Of a stretch of 10,099 nt of DNA, positions 1 through 6,961 are shown piece after piece. The translations under genes and the position numbers were made by a program. Each line of letters opens with the position of its first letter. The stretch's first letter is position 1. Origin of the DNA: HGM04593 sp045588345 (GTDB lineage: Bacteria; Bacteroidota; Bacteroidia; Bacteroidales; Bacteroidaceae); contig JAZNDZ010000105.1 in assembly GCA_045588345.1 (NCBI GenBank), forward strand, positions 1 through 10,099, in the 5' to 3' direction. The notes below the pieces were generated by a model, which was given only the letters and a program-made list of their open reading frames with translations, was not told the origin of the DNA and searched no databases.

Positions 1-1400
1 GCGCAACAGCAAATGCATCTGTTCCCATGTCGGAGAATCCTGCAGCGGTTACTTTCAAAACAACAAGCATTGTAACTTACCCAATCATGTTTACAACAAA
101 CAACGATGGCAGTTGTGTTGCCAACCACTCAGGTAACCACGGCGAAGGTCTGATTACTTGGAATGGTGGCTGGAGTAACTTGACCGATACAGGAAACGGA
201 CATCAGGTTATAGAAGTTGCTGAACTTGACGCAGAAATTCTTTCAACAGTTGAAACTGCAATTAACGCTTTTGAGGGTGATGACACAGAGGCTGAAACTT
301 CTGCCGCTTTTGCAATCTCAAATCAGTTGACAGCAGCAGAACTTATGGCGAAGACAGAACCTACTTATATTGCTATCAAGAACCTTTCATACACCAACAA
401 CCGTTGGTTTGTGGGCAACACAGGTTCTGCACCTTATAGCGAGGAGGAATTCACTAACGATGCTGTATTCGTTTGGGAGCCTGTAACAGAAGGTGAGGCC
501 GGTTCATACCGTTTGAAGAAACTGAACGGTGATTATATGCAGACATCTGCTCCAAAGGATTTTGGTACAGTTGACGCAGCTGCAGCATTCACAGCAACAG
601 CTCCTGGCACTGAAGGAACATTCAATGGTGACGCTGACTCAAATCCATACATTAGTGGTAGCAATGATGCAAACCTTGTACGTTTTGTTAAGGGCACAAA
701 CTGGATTAACATTCAGAACGGCGCAAGCGGTACTCCTACATATAACACTGGTACCGGTGGTTGGACAATCCACTATGTATATGAATTGACAGAGGCCGAG
801 GCATACACAGCATCTATCACCAATGCAGGCTACTCTACATTCTACGTTCCTGCCAATGTTGAGATTCCAGAAGGCGTAAAGGCATACTACATCACAAGCG
901 AGGGCGTAAATAACGGATTTGTATCCTTGACTGAGATTACAGGTGTTGTTCCTGCAAACACAGCCGTTGTTCTTGAGGGTGCAGAGGGCGAATATACATT
1001 CAATGTATCAGATGCAGATGCAGCAGCAGTAAGTGACAACCTTCTCAAAGGTACATTTACAAGTACAAATGTAAAGGATGCCGCATACGTTCTGTCAAAC
1101 CCCGGCGAAGGAGTTGGTCTCTACAAGGCACAGATGACAGAGGTTCAGTTGAGTTCAGCTTCGGGCACGATAAATGTTTTCCGCAACAACGCAGGTAAGG
1201 CATATTTGCCCGCAAGCGCACTACCTGCAGCAGCACAGGCAAGCAATGGTTTCCGTTTCGGCGAGGGCACAACAGGCATTGAGAATGTTGTAACAGAGAA
1301 CGGTGCTAAGGCAATCTTCGACCTCACAGGTCGTCGTGTTGAGGCTATCAGCGCTCCCGGTATCTACATTGTAAACGGCAAAAAGGTATTGGTTAAGTGA
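1..1400 (+). CDS. Large secreted surface protein, 3' part, with type IX-like C-terminal sorting tail
   Basis: The frame is open to the left edge (codons before the ATG at 27 read ATANASVP), so the gene very probably starts upstream and 27 is not its true start. Residues below are counted from that ATG (457 residues to the stop). Residues about 112-255 start with TYIAIKNLSY and contain YRLKKLNGDYMQT, which resembles repeats of beta-trefoil, carbohydrate-binding-type folds; this is inference. Residues about 260-412 (from SITNAGYSTFYVPANVEIP) form an alanine- and glycine-rich beta domain seen near the ends of many Prevotella and Bacteroides surface proteins. The end (IENV, then AIFDLTGRRV and GIYIVNGKKVLVK) matches the last strands of type IX secretion sorting tails, with the usual GRR-V, G-IYI and KK-V-VK pattern. 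The protein is therefore probably exported across the outer membrane and anchored or released at the surface. The catalytic or binding part, if any, lies outside the window, so no enzyme name is justified. A small peptide gene follows 42 bases later. Confidence 0.85.
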   Translation, partial: ATANASVPMSENPAAVTFKTTSIVTYPIMFTTNNDGSCVANHSGNHGEGLITWNGGWSNLTDTGNGHQVIEVAELDAEILSTVETAINAFEGDDTEAETSAAFAISNQLTAAELMAKTEPTYIAIKNLSYTNNRWFVGNTGSAPYSEEEFTNDAVFVWEPVTEGEAGSYRLKKLNGDYMQTSAPKDFGTVDAAAAFTATAPGTEGTFNGDADSNPYISGSNDANLVRFVKGTNWINIQNGASGTPTYNTGTGGWTIHYVYELTEAEAYTASITNAGYSTFYVPANVEIPEGVKAYYITSEGVNNGFVSLTEITGVVPANTAVVLEGAEGEYTFNVSDADAAAVSDNLLKGTFTSTNVKDAAYVLSNPGEGVGLYKAQMTEVQLSSASGTINVFRNNAGKAYLPASALPAAAQASNGFRFGEGTTGIENVVTENGAKAIFDLTGRRVEAISAPGIYIVNGKKVLVK

Positions 1401-1442
1401 TTCGCTAAAACATTACACAATAAATGTAAACATTAAAAAGAT

Positions 1443-1616
1443 ATGAAGAAGACATATATTTCACCTCTCATGGTAGAGGTTGCCGTAGAGGCAGAGCAGA
1501 TGCTTGCAGCATCATTGAAGATTGGTGGTGACGACCAGACAGTAGATACTTCAGTCAGCGGTAACCAGCTTGGTGGTGATAACAACCGCCAGTGGGGAGA
1601 CCTTTGGAGCAAGTAA
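1443..1616 (+). CDS. 57-residue peptide of unknown function, MKKTYISP type
   Basis: An ATG-TAA frame of 57 codons lies between the surface protein stop and a strong terminator, so it is probably the last gene of that transcript. The protein begins MKKTYISPLMVEVAVEAEQM, continues LAASLKIGGDDQT and ends NNRQWGDLWSK. The basic start, the short hydrophobic stretch, the LAAS segment and the acidic, asparagine- and glycine-rich tail with a tryptophan-containing end resemble small hypothetical proteins I recall from Prevotella and Bacteroides genomes. It has no typical cleavable signal peptide: the hydrophobic run is short and broken by glutamates. There is no cysteine, so it is neither a lipoprotein nor a lanthipeptide precursor. 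It could be a secreted or modified peptide with a leader ending near LAAS, or a small partner of the upstream surface protein. Neither is shown by the sequence. The intact frame and the terminator directly after it support a real gene. Confidence 0.75.
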   Translation: MKKTYISPLMVEVAVEAEQMLAASLKIGGDDQTVDTSVSGNQLGGDNNRQWGDLWSK

Positions 1617-1627
1617 TCAATAAACAG

Positions 1628-1666
1628 AAAATCGGAGAGCGCACAAAACGCTCTCGGATTTTTTTT
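1628..1666 (+). terminator. Rho-independent terminator, probably working on both strands
   Basis: The arms GAGAGCG and CGCTCTC are separated by a 7-base loop (CACAAAA). The stem extends past one G-G mismatch through C-G and A/T pairs and is followed by eight T. It ends the surface protein/peptide transcript. Read on the minus strand the same hairpin is followed by TTTTCTGTTT, so it could also stop transcription arriving from metA, which ends at 1758. Confidence 0.9.
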
Positions 1667-1683
1667 GTTCTATTCCTCACTCC

Positions 1684-1704
1684 TTTGGAATAAGATATTC
1701 CAAA
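1684..1704. repeat. Perfect 9-base inverted repeat between convergent genes
   Basis: TTTGGAATA and TATTCCAAA flank the 3-base spacer AGA. The hairpin lies between the terminator at 1628-1666 and the metA stop. Neither strand has a T run after it, so it is not a classic terminator; it may protect or trim the metA 3' end. The rest of 1667-1757 is AT-rich and shows nothing else. Confidence 0.6.
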
Positions 1705-1757
1705 TAGAAAATAATCGTACAAGTACAATATTACCCCACCTTTTTTCTACTGAGCCG

Positions 1758-2633
1758 TTATTTGCAATAGTGCTTCAGCCAGTTGCCGAATAGTTTGCGT
1801 GCTGTGTGCTGCCACAGGTTTACGGGCTCGTTGGCGGGGTTGTTATCACGGTAGTAGTTCAGGGGAAGTTCAATGGGCAGGCCTTTGGATACATCGCGCT
1901 TGTACTCGCCGTCAAGGGTATAAAGTGCGTACTCAGAGTGTCCTGTGATGAAAAAGTCGCGTGTGCCTTTTTCGTGCATTATATATACACCGGAAATGTC
2001 GCTCTCTGATAGCAACTCAATTCCCTCGCAGGCAATGATGTCGTCGCGCCGCAGTTCGGTGTGGCGGCTGTGAGGTACGTATATTGTGCTGTCAAGGCTG
2101 TGGAACAGCGGCATCTCCGGACGCGCAATGGTGTGCGGGAATATGCCGAACATCTTCTTTGGCAACAGGTGTTTGGGTATACCGAATCTTTGGTAAAGCC
2201 CTGCCTGTGCGGCCCAACAGATGAAGAGGGTAGATGTTGCATGCTCTCTTGCCCAGTCGAAGATTCTGCACAGTTCGGGCCAGTAGGTGACCTCTTCGTA
2301 TTCAATTTTTTCAATTGGGGCTCCTGTTATTATCAGCCCGTCAAAATGTTCGGCCTTGAGTTCGTTGAACCCACGGTAGAACCTGCTCATGTGTTCGGGG
2401 CTTGCATGCTTGGGTGTGTGGGTGTCGAGTTTCATGAGTGTTAGTTCGACCTCATTACCTGTGGCGGCAAGCAAGCGTATGAAGTCGGCCTCGGTGGTCT
2501 CCTTCATGGGCATTATGTTGAGCAGTGCTACACGAAGGGTGTGCGCGGTAGGTGCTTCAAGGATTTCTACCGCGTTCCCTTCGTCTATGACTGCTTGCAG
2601 AGCCGGCAAGCCGGCGGGTACTTTTATTGGCAT
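1758..2633 (-). CDS. metA: MetA-family homoserine O-acyltransferase, predicted to use acetyl-CoA
   Basis: This 291-residue cytoplasmic enzyme activates homoserine by O-acylation, the first committed step of methionine synthesis. It is recognised by its start (MPIKVPAGLPA), TGAPIEKIEYEEVTYW, STLFICWAAQA and FITGHSEYALYTL, all typical of the MetA family. By alignment to E. coli MetA with a constant shift of three residues, the catalytic residues are Cys139 (E. coli 142), His232 (235) and Glu234 (237). The position that sets acyl-CoA choice in published MetA work (111) is Glu108 here. Glu at that site goes with acetyl-CoA and Gly with succinyl-CoA, so this protein is more likely a homoserine O-acetyltransferase despite the usual O-succinyltransferase name. 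Length fits the family and the ATG gives a full N terminus. It is the last gene of the minus-strand block, 89 bases after the M13 peptidase gene, and probably has its own promoter in that gap. It has no functional link to its neighbours that I can see. Confidence 0.95.
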   Translation of the reverse strand: MPIKVPAGLPALQAVIDEGNAVEILEAPTAHTLRVALLNIMPMKETTEADFIRLLAATGNEVELTLMKLDTHTPKHASPEHMSRFYRGFNELKAEHFDGLIITGAPIEKIEYEEVTYWPELCRIFDWAREHATSTLFICWAAQAGLYQRFGIPKHLLPKKMFGIFPHTIARPEMPLFHSLDSTIYVPHSRHTELRRDDIIACEGIELLSESDISGVYIMHEKGTRDFFITGHSEYALYTLDGEYKRDVSKGLPIELPLNYYRDNNPANEPVNLWQHTARKLFGNWLKHYCK

Positions 2634-2659
2634 GACTTTGAAACTGAATTTTCAAAACG

Positions 2660-2692
2660 GAAATGTAAAAGGTTTTTATACCTTCGACAATA
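2660..2692 (-). promoter_or_regulatory. Possible metA promoter
   Basis: On the minus strand, TATTG (2688-2692), a 20-base spacer and TACATTTC (2660-2667) approximate the Bacteroidales consensus TTTG, 19-21 bases, TAnnTTTG. Both boxes deviate by about one base. The implied start would leave an untranslated leader of about 20 bases before the ATG at 2633. Read-through from the peptidase gene is equally possible. Confidence 0.4.
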
Positions 2693-2709
2693 CGACCTGT
2701 GACAGGTCG
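2693..2709. repeat. Perfect 7-base inverted repeat between the peptidase gene and metA
   Basis: CGACCTG TGA CAGGTCG is a perfect palindrome with a 3-base centre. On the minus strand it lies 13 bases after the peptidase stop and touches the putative metA -33 box. No T run follows, so it could be a processing hairpin or a regulator-binding site rather than a terminator. Confidence 0.6.
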
Positions 2710-2722
2710 CGGTATGCCCGGA

Positions 2723-4747
2723 TTACCAAATCTTCAGGCGTTGCTCTGCCGGCACGAACAACGGGTCGTTCTCTGTGATACCGAATGCTGCGTACCAATC
2801 GTCAATGTGGGGCAGTGTGCCGTTCACTCTCCAGCGTGACAGCGAGTGTACGTCGCTCTTTGTGAGGTTGCGTATTTCCTCGTCGCGCACGTGCCCGGCC
2901 CACACACCTGAATATGAGAGGTAGAAACGCTGCTCGGGGGTGAATCCGTTGATTGCAGGCAGCGGGTTCTCCTTTGTGGCGTTCTTGAATGCCTGCATGG
3001 AAATCATCAGGCCTCCGTGGTCGGCAATGTTCTCGCCCAGTGTGAGCTTGCCATTGGCGTTGAGACCGGGGAGTACTTCAATCTTGTCGAAGAAGTCTAC
3101 AATAACCTGTGTGCGCTCGTTGAACTTGGCTGCATCCTCTTCGGTCCACCAATTTGCGAAGTTGCCGTCCTTGTCGAACTGACGGCCTTGGTCGTCGAAT
3201 CCGTGGGTCATCTCGTGGCCGATGACAACTCCAATGGCTCCGTAGTTGAATGCATCGTCCTCGTTCATGTCAAAGAAGGGGTACTGGAGAATGCCTGCGG
3301 GGAAACAGATTTCGTTTGTTGTGGGGTTGTAGTATGCATTCACTGTCTGTGGGGTCATGTGCCACTCGTCGCGGTCAACGGGCTTGCCCCATTTCTCGTC
3401 AATATGCTTTTTCCAACCGAACTCTGACATCCTGCGGCAGTTCTCGGCATAGGTGAGCGAGGGGTCTACTGTGAGACCGCTGTAGTCGTCCCACTTGTCG
3501 GGGTAACCAATCTTCACGGTAAAGGTATTGAGTTTCTCGTGTGCTGCTTTCTTTGTCTCTTCGCTCATCCACTCCTGTGCATCGATGCGCTCGCCAAGTG
3601 CAACCTGAAGGTTCTTTACAAGTTGTGTCATGCGCTCTTTTGCGGCTGGCGGAAAGTGCTTTGCAACGTAAAGTTCGCCGATGATGTCACCCAGTGCGCC
3701 GTCAACGGTAGATACTGCACGTTTCCAACGTGGCTGCTGTACTTTCTTGCCGCTGAGTACTGTGCCGTAGAATGCAAATGTCTCGGCCTCGATGTCGTCG
3801 GTAAGTTCATTCGATGTGGAGCGTATGATTTTCCACTCGAGATATGCCTTGATGTCGTTCATCGGGGTATCCTTGATTATTGCTGCAACTTCCTTGATTG
3901 CCTCTGGGTGAGCAAGGTTCACGGTCTCAATGCCTTCAATGCCAAGGATGCTGTAGTATGTATCCCAGTCAATGCCGGGAACGGTGCTCTTGAGTTCGGC
4001 ATAACTCATCTTGTGGTAACTGTTGAGGGGGTTACGGCGCTCTACGCGGCTCAGGTGCTTTGCAGCAAGACGTGTCTCTATTGCCATTACTGACTTCATC
4101 TTGCTCTCGGCATCTTGGGTACTGAATCCATGAAGTTTGAACATGTTTACAATGTACTCCTGATACTTTGCGCGAATGTTTGCAGAGTTCTCATCGGTGT
4201 CGCTGTAATACTCCTTTTCGGGGAGCGATGTTCCGCCCTGGTACAATCCCAACTGGTTGCTGTTGCTGTCCATGATGTCGGTGCCTATGCCTGTGCCGAA
4301 GAAGCCGCCTATGCCTACACGGTAGTTCCTTGCCATGAGTGGAATTATCTCGCTCTTTGACTTCAGTGATGCAACCTCGTCCATGTAAGGCTTGACGGGT
4401 GCTGTGCCCTCGGCATTGCGGCGTGTGCTGTCCATTACCATGTTGTAGAGGTCGCCTACCTTCTGGGCGTTGCTGCCCGGCTCGCTATCCTTTGATGCCT
4501 GCTCGAGGACAAGGTCTTTGAGTTGTTCGCGGTTCTTCTCTCGCAGGGCATCGAACTGGCCGTAGCGCGCATATTCGTCTGTCATGGGGTTGGCCTTCTG
4601 CCAGCCGCCTGTCGCGTACTGGAAAAAGTCGGCACCGGGGCTTTGTGCGGTGTCCAGGTTTGCCATAAGTTTAGTTTCCATAGTCTCGTTTGTTGTGCAC
4701 GCGCCCAGGCCTACAAGCATGGCCGCGCCGATAAATAACTTTTTCAT
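2723..4747 (-). CDS. M13-family (neprilysin/PepO-like) zinc metallopeptidase, lipoprotein
   Basis: The product is a 674-residue zinc endopeptidase of the neprilysin family, which cuts short peptides. The N terminus (MKKLFIGAAMLVGLGAC) is a lipoprotein signal with lipobox LGAC, so Cys17 should be lipidated and the enzyme membrane-anchored, in the periplasm or at the cell surface. Residues about 35-410 are the helical M13 N-terminal domain; about 465-674 are the catalytic domain. Zinc ligands are His511 and His515 of HEMTH, with Glu512 as the catalytic base, and Glu572 of GENIADHGG, where Asp576 is the conserved partner. The substrate-backbone motif NAYY is at 470-473. His634 and Arg640 (in RWRVNG) match the neprilysin active-site His711 and Arg717. 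The usual Trp ends the protein (KIW). All key residues are present and the length is normal. It starts 37 bases after the ABC-F stop with no clear promoter between, so the two are probably co-transcribed. The native substrate is unknown. Confidence 0.95.
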   Translation of the reverse strand: MKKLFIGAAMLVGLGACTTNETMETKLMANLDTAQSPGADFFQYATGGWQKANPMTDEYARYGQFDALREKNREQLKDLVLEQASKDSEPGSNAQKVGDLYNMVMDSTRRNAEGTAPVKPYMDEVASLKSKSEIIPLMARNYRVGIGGFFGTGIGTDIMDSNSNQLGLYQGGTSLPEKEYYSDTDENSANIRAKYQEYIVNMFKLHGFSTQDAESKMKSVMAIETRLAAKHLSRVERRNPLNSYHKMSYAELKSTVPGIDWDTYYSILGIEGIETVNLAHPEAIKEVAAIIKDTPMNDIKAYLEWKIIRSTSNELTDDIEAETFAFYGTVLSGKKVQQPRWKRAVSTVDGALGDIIGELYVAKHFPPAAKERMTQLVKNLQVALGERIDAQEWMSEETKKAAHEKLNTFTVKIGYPDKWDDYSGLTVDPSLTYAENCRRMSEFGWKKHIDEKWGKPVDRDEWHMTPQTVNAYYNPTTNEICFPAGILQYPFFDMNEDDAFNYGAIGVVIGHEMTHGFDDQGRQFDKDGNFANWWTEEDAAKFNERTQVIVDFFDKIEVLPGLNANGKLTLGENIADHGGLMISMQAFKNATKENPLPAINGFTPEQRFYLSYSGVWAGHVRDEEIRNLTKSDVHSLSRWRVNGTLPHIDDWYAAFGITENDPLFVPAEQRLKIW

Positions 4748-4784
4748 ATTCTATTATTATAAATTATATTTGTTTCTTTGTGTT

Positions 4785-6713
4785 TTAATTTATACTCTCG
4801 AGTTCCTCCATGCTCTTTTCCCATTCTAAAACGGTGTCATCGAGCTGTTTCTTCAGGGAGGCATATCGGGTGAAGTTCTCCTGTGTGCTGCCTTCGGCTG
4901 TGCTCATCAGAGCCTCGAGTGCGGTAATGGCTCCTTCCAGTTCGTTTATGGCGTTCTCGTTGTCGGCAACTTGTTTCTCGAGTTTGCGGCGTTGCTTCTG
5001 CAATTGTTTCTCGGCTTCGTAACTCAGCCTGTTCTCGTTTACGGGCTTGGGTGCCTCTGTGGCCTGAGTGGGGCTTTTTGTGAGTGAGAGGGCTTCGTTT
5101 ATGTTGCTTGCGTTCTTTGTGGCAAGGTAGTCGTATATTCCGCCCAAATGTTCACGTACCTTGCCGTCGCCGAACTCGTAGACTTTTGTCACAAGGCCGT
5201 CGAGGAAGTCGCGGTCGTGGCTCACAAGGATTACTGTGCCGTCAAAGTCGCGTATGGCCTCTTTGAGCACGTCCTTGGACTGCATATCGAGGTGATTGGT
5301 GGGCTCGTCAAGGATGAGCAGGTTCATCTGCCTCAGTAGCAGACGTATCATTGCAAGGCGGCTGCGCTCGCCGCCTGAAAGCACTTTTACCGGTTTGTCC
5401 GATGCCTCGCCGCCGAACATGAATGCACCCAGGATGTCGCGTATGCGCAGGCGAATGTCGCCTGTGGCAACGTTGTCTATTGTCTGGAATACGGTGAGGT
5501 TCTCGTCGAGCAATTGCGCCTCGTGCTGGGCGAAGTAGGCGGTTTCTACGTTGTGTCCTATTGTTATCTTGCCGTCAAAGTCCAACTCGCCGAGTATGCA
5601 ACGCACAAGGGTGGTCTTTCCTTCGCCGTTACGCCCGACGAATGCGACTTTCTCGCCGCGGTTTATGGTGAAATTGACACCGCAGAACACGGTGTGGCTG
5701 CCGAAACTCTTGGCGGTGTCCTCGCAAATGACGGGGTAGTTGCCGCTGCGTGTGGCAGGGGCGAACTTGAGCCTGAGACGGCTTGTGTCCTCTTCGTCAA
5801 TCTCAATGGGAACCATTTTTTCGAGTTGCTTGATGCGGCTCTGTACCTGAACGGCTTTGGTGGGCTTGTAGCGGAATCTCTCAATGAACTCCTTGGTGTC
5901 GGCAATCTCTTTCTGCTGGTTTTCGTAGGCGCGCAACTGTTGCTCGCGGCGCTCCTTGCGTGCTTCCATGAACTTGTCGTAGGGCAGCCTGTAATCGTAT
6001 ATCCTGCCGCAGGAAATTTCTATTGTGCGGTTGGTTACTGCGTTGAGGAATGCGCGGTCGTGGCTCACAAGCAGCACGGCATTGCTGCTGCGGGCAAGGA
6101 ACTGCTCCAGCCACTGTATGCTCTCGATGTCAAGGTGGTTAGTGGGCTCGTCAAGCAACAGAATGTCTGGGTGCTGCAGCAACAGTTTTGCAAGTTCAAT
6201 GCGCATGCGCCAGCCGCCGCTGAACTCCTTGGTGGGGCGGGTGAAATCGGTGCGTGAGAATCCAAGACCTTGCAGGGTGCGTTCAATCTCAGCCTCGTAG
6301 TGGCTGCCTCCCATCATTGTGTACTGTTCGTTGAGGTGTGTGTACTCTTCAATGAGGGTATGATAATCCTCGCTCTCGTAGTCGGTACGCTCGGCCAGTC
6401 TATTGTTCATTCTCTCAAGGCGTGCTTCCATTTCGTGTATGTGGATGAATGCCTGTTCGGCTTCCTCGTACACGGTGCGTCCGTCGGCATGGTGCATGAC
6501 TTGCGGCAAGTAACCTATGGTAAAGTCCTTGGGCTTGGATATTGCGCCGGCTGAGGGTGCCTGTGTGCCTGCAAGAATCTTCAGCAGAGTACTCTTGCCG
6601 GCACCGTTTTTGCCTACCAGGGCTATCCTGTCGCGTTTGTTTATGATGAAACTTACGTCGTGGAACAGGTTTGTTCCGCCGAAGTCTACTCTTATGTTGT
6701 CTATTGAAAGCAA
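4785..6713 (-). CDS. ABC-F family ATPase (ribosome-associated), TTG start
   Basis: The protein has 642 residues: two ABC ATPase domains in one chain and no membrane segments, as in ABC-F factors that bind the ribosomal E site and act on stalled or idle ribosomes. Domain 1 has Walker A GKNGAGKST (34-42), signature FSGGW (164-168), Walker B and catalytic Glu189 (LLLDEPTNHLD), and switch His218. The linker (about 236-325, with RFRYKPTKAVQVQSRIKQL) is the region that contacts P-site tRNA. Domain 2 has GRNGEGKTT (360-368), LSGGE (445-449) and Glu470 in LLILDEPTNHLD. Residues about 560-640 form a charged coiled coil like the C-terminal extension of Uup-type proteins. The start is TTG: a stop codon lies three codons upstream in frame, the next ATG is residue 94, and MLSIDNIRVDFGG fits the family start. 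A housekeeping role is likelier than antibiotic resistance, since it resembles the general Uup/YdiF-type factors and no resistance neighbour is present. The M13 peptidase gene follows. Confidence 0.93.
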   Translation of the reverse strand: MLSIDNIRVDFGGTNLFHDVSFIINKRDRIALVGKNGAGKSTLLKILAGTQAPSAGAISKPKDFTIGYLPQVMHHADGRTVYEEAEQAFIHIHEMEARLERMNNRLAERTDYESEDYHTLIEEYTHLNEQYTMMGGSHYEAEIERTLQGLGFSRTDFTRPTKEFSGGWRMRIELAKLLLQHPDILLLDEPTNHLDIESIQWLEQFLARSSNAVLLVSHDRAFLNAVTNRTIEISCGRIYDYRLPYDKFMEARKERREQQLRAYENQQKEIADTKEFIERFRYKPTKAVQVQSRIKQLEKMVPIEIDEEDTSRLRLKFAPATRSGNYPVICEDTAKSFGSHTVFCGVNFTINRGEKVAFVGRNGEGKTTLVRCILGELDFDGKITIGHNVETAYFAQHEAQLLDENLTVFQTIDNVATGDIRLRIRDILGAFMFGGEASDKPVKVLSGGERSRLAMIRLLLRQMNLLILDEPTNHLDMQSKDVLKEAIRDFDGTVILVSHDRDFLDGLVTKVYEFGDGKVREHLGGIYDYLATKNASNINEALSLTKSPTQATEAPKPVNENRLSYEAEKQLQKQRRKLEKQVADNENAINELEGAITALEALMSTAEGSTQENFTRYASLKKQLDDTVLEWEKSMEELESIN

Positions 6714-6830
6714 AATTCCTTATATATTATATTAATGTATATATCCCAGGGGGCTTGTCGGTGGCAATGATGTGCTCTGTAAACATCCTGCATTGAACCG
6801 TAAACTCCAAATTACTTTTTTCTGCAACCT
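6714..6830 (-). promoter_or_regulatory. Leader of the ABC-F gene with two small reading frames
   Basis: The predicted start near 6830 leaves a leader of about 115 bases. It holds two ATG-started frames on the minus strand. One (6786-6727) encodes 19 residues, MFTEHIIATDKPPGIYTLI. The other (6793-6701) encodes 30 residues, starts MQDVYRAHHC and ends inside the ABC-F gene, overlapping it by 13 bases. Just before the TTG start, ATATAT and AGG can pair with an upstream CCT and ATATAT, partly hiding the start region. Whether either frame is translated cannot be told from sequence. Confidence 0.35.
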
Positions 6831-6835
6831 GTGTC

Positions 6836-6894
6836 GCAAAGGTACTCCTTTACAGCGAAAAAAGCAAGTGCAGGGTTCTTCTTGTGCTCATACG
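6836..6894 (-). repeat. Extended promoter repeat, copy A
   Basis: This 59-base stretch matches 8040-8098 at 48 of 59 positions by my count, without gaps and in the same orientation. The match covers the -7 and -33 boxes and about 25 bases beyond, including the identical block CAGGGTTCTT (6871-6880; AAGAACCCTG on the minus strand) and CATACG. Copy A drives the ABC-F gene. Confidence 0.8.
6837..6868 (-). promoter_or_regulatory. Promoter of the ABC-F gene
   Basis: On the minus strand, CTTG (6865-6868), a 20-base spacer and TACCTTTG (6837-6844) match the Bacteroidales consensus; the -7 box is perfect and the -33 box differs in one base. It lies inside repeat copy A and faces the ABC-F gene. Confidence 0.75.
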
Positions 6895-6908
6895 GGTATC
6901 TTCTTGTG
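6877..6908. repeat. Two TCTTCTTGTG direct repeats, 22 bases apart
   Basis: Identical 10-base units lie at 6877-6886 and 6899-6908, upstream of the ABC-F promoter -33 box. The 22-base period is close to two helical turns, as in some activator-binding sites. The second unit is absent from repeat copy B. The rest of 6909-6961 shows nothing clear apart from a weak possible hairpin after the acyltransferase stop. Confidence 0.4.
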
Positions 6909-6961
6909 AATCCAAGTACGTGACCTCACACAATATGAATTTATACTTATTGGAGCGTAGG

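Noticed and set aside
1..26. ATG at 27 as true start of the first gene
   Set aside because: The frame stays open to the window edge, there is no signal peptide at 27 and no promoter, so the protein is cut by the window.
2634..2722. SAM-responsive riboswitch before metA
   Set aside because: The gap is 89 bases and shows only one 7-base palindrome; I see none of the conserved multi-stem cores of known SAM riboswitches.
2061..2778. Two plus-strand frames of about 128 codons across metA
   Set aside because: They run antisense to the intact metA gene and have no promoter or recognisable domain.
3539..4093. Plus-strand open frame of 184 codons
   Set aside because: It lies inside the M13 peptidase gene, whose protein is complete; the translation is unusually rich in cysteine and leucine, as expected of an antisense shadow.
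4748..4784. Separate promoter for the M13 peptidase gene
   Set aside because: The 37-base AT-rich gap has no TTTG/TAnnTTTG pair at proper spacing; co-transcription with the ABC-F gene is simpler.
5514..6257. Plus-strand open frame of 247 codons
   Set aside because: It lies wholly inside the ABC-F gene on the opposite strand. The ABC-F protein has every family motif, while this translation is cysteine- and valine-rich without a recognisable domain.
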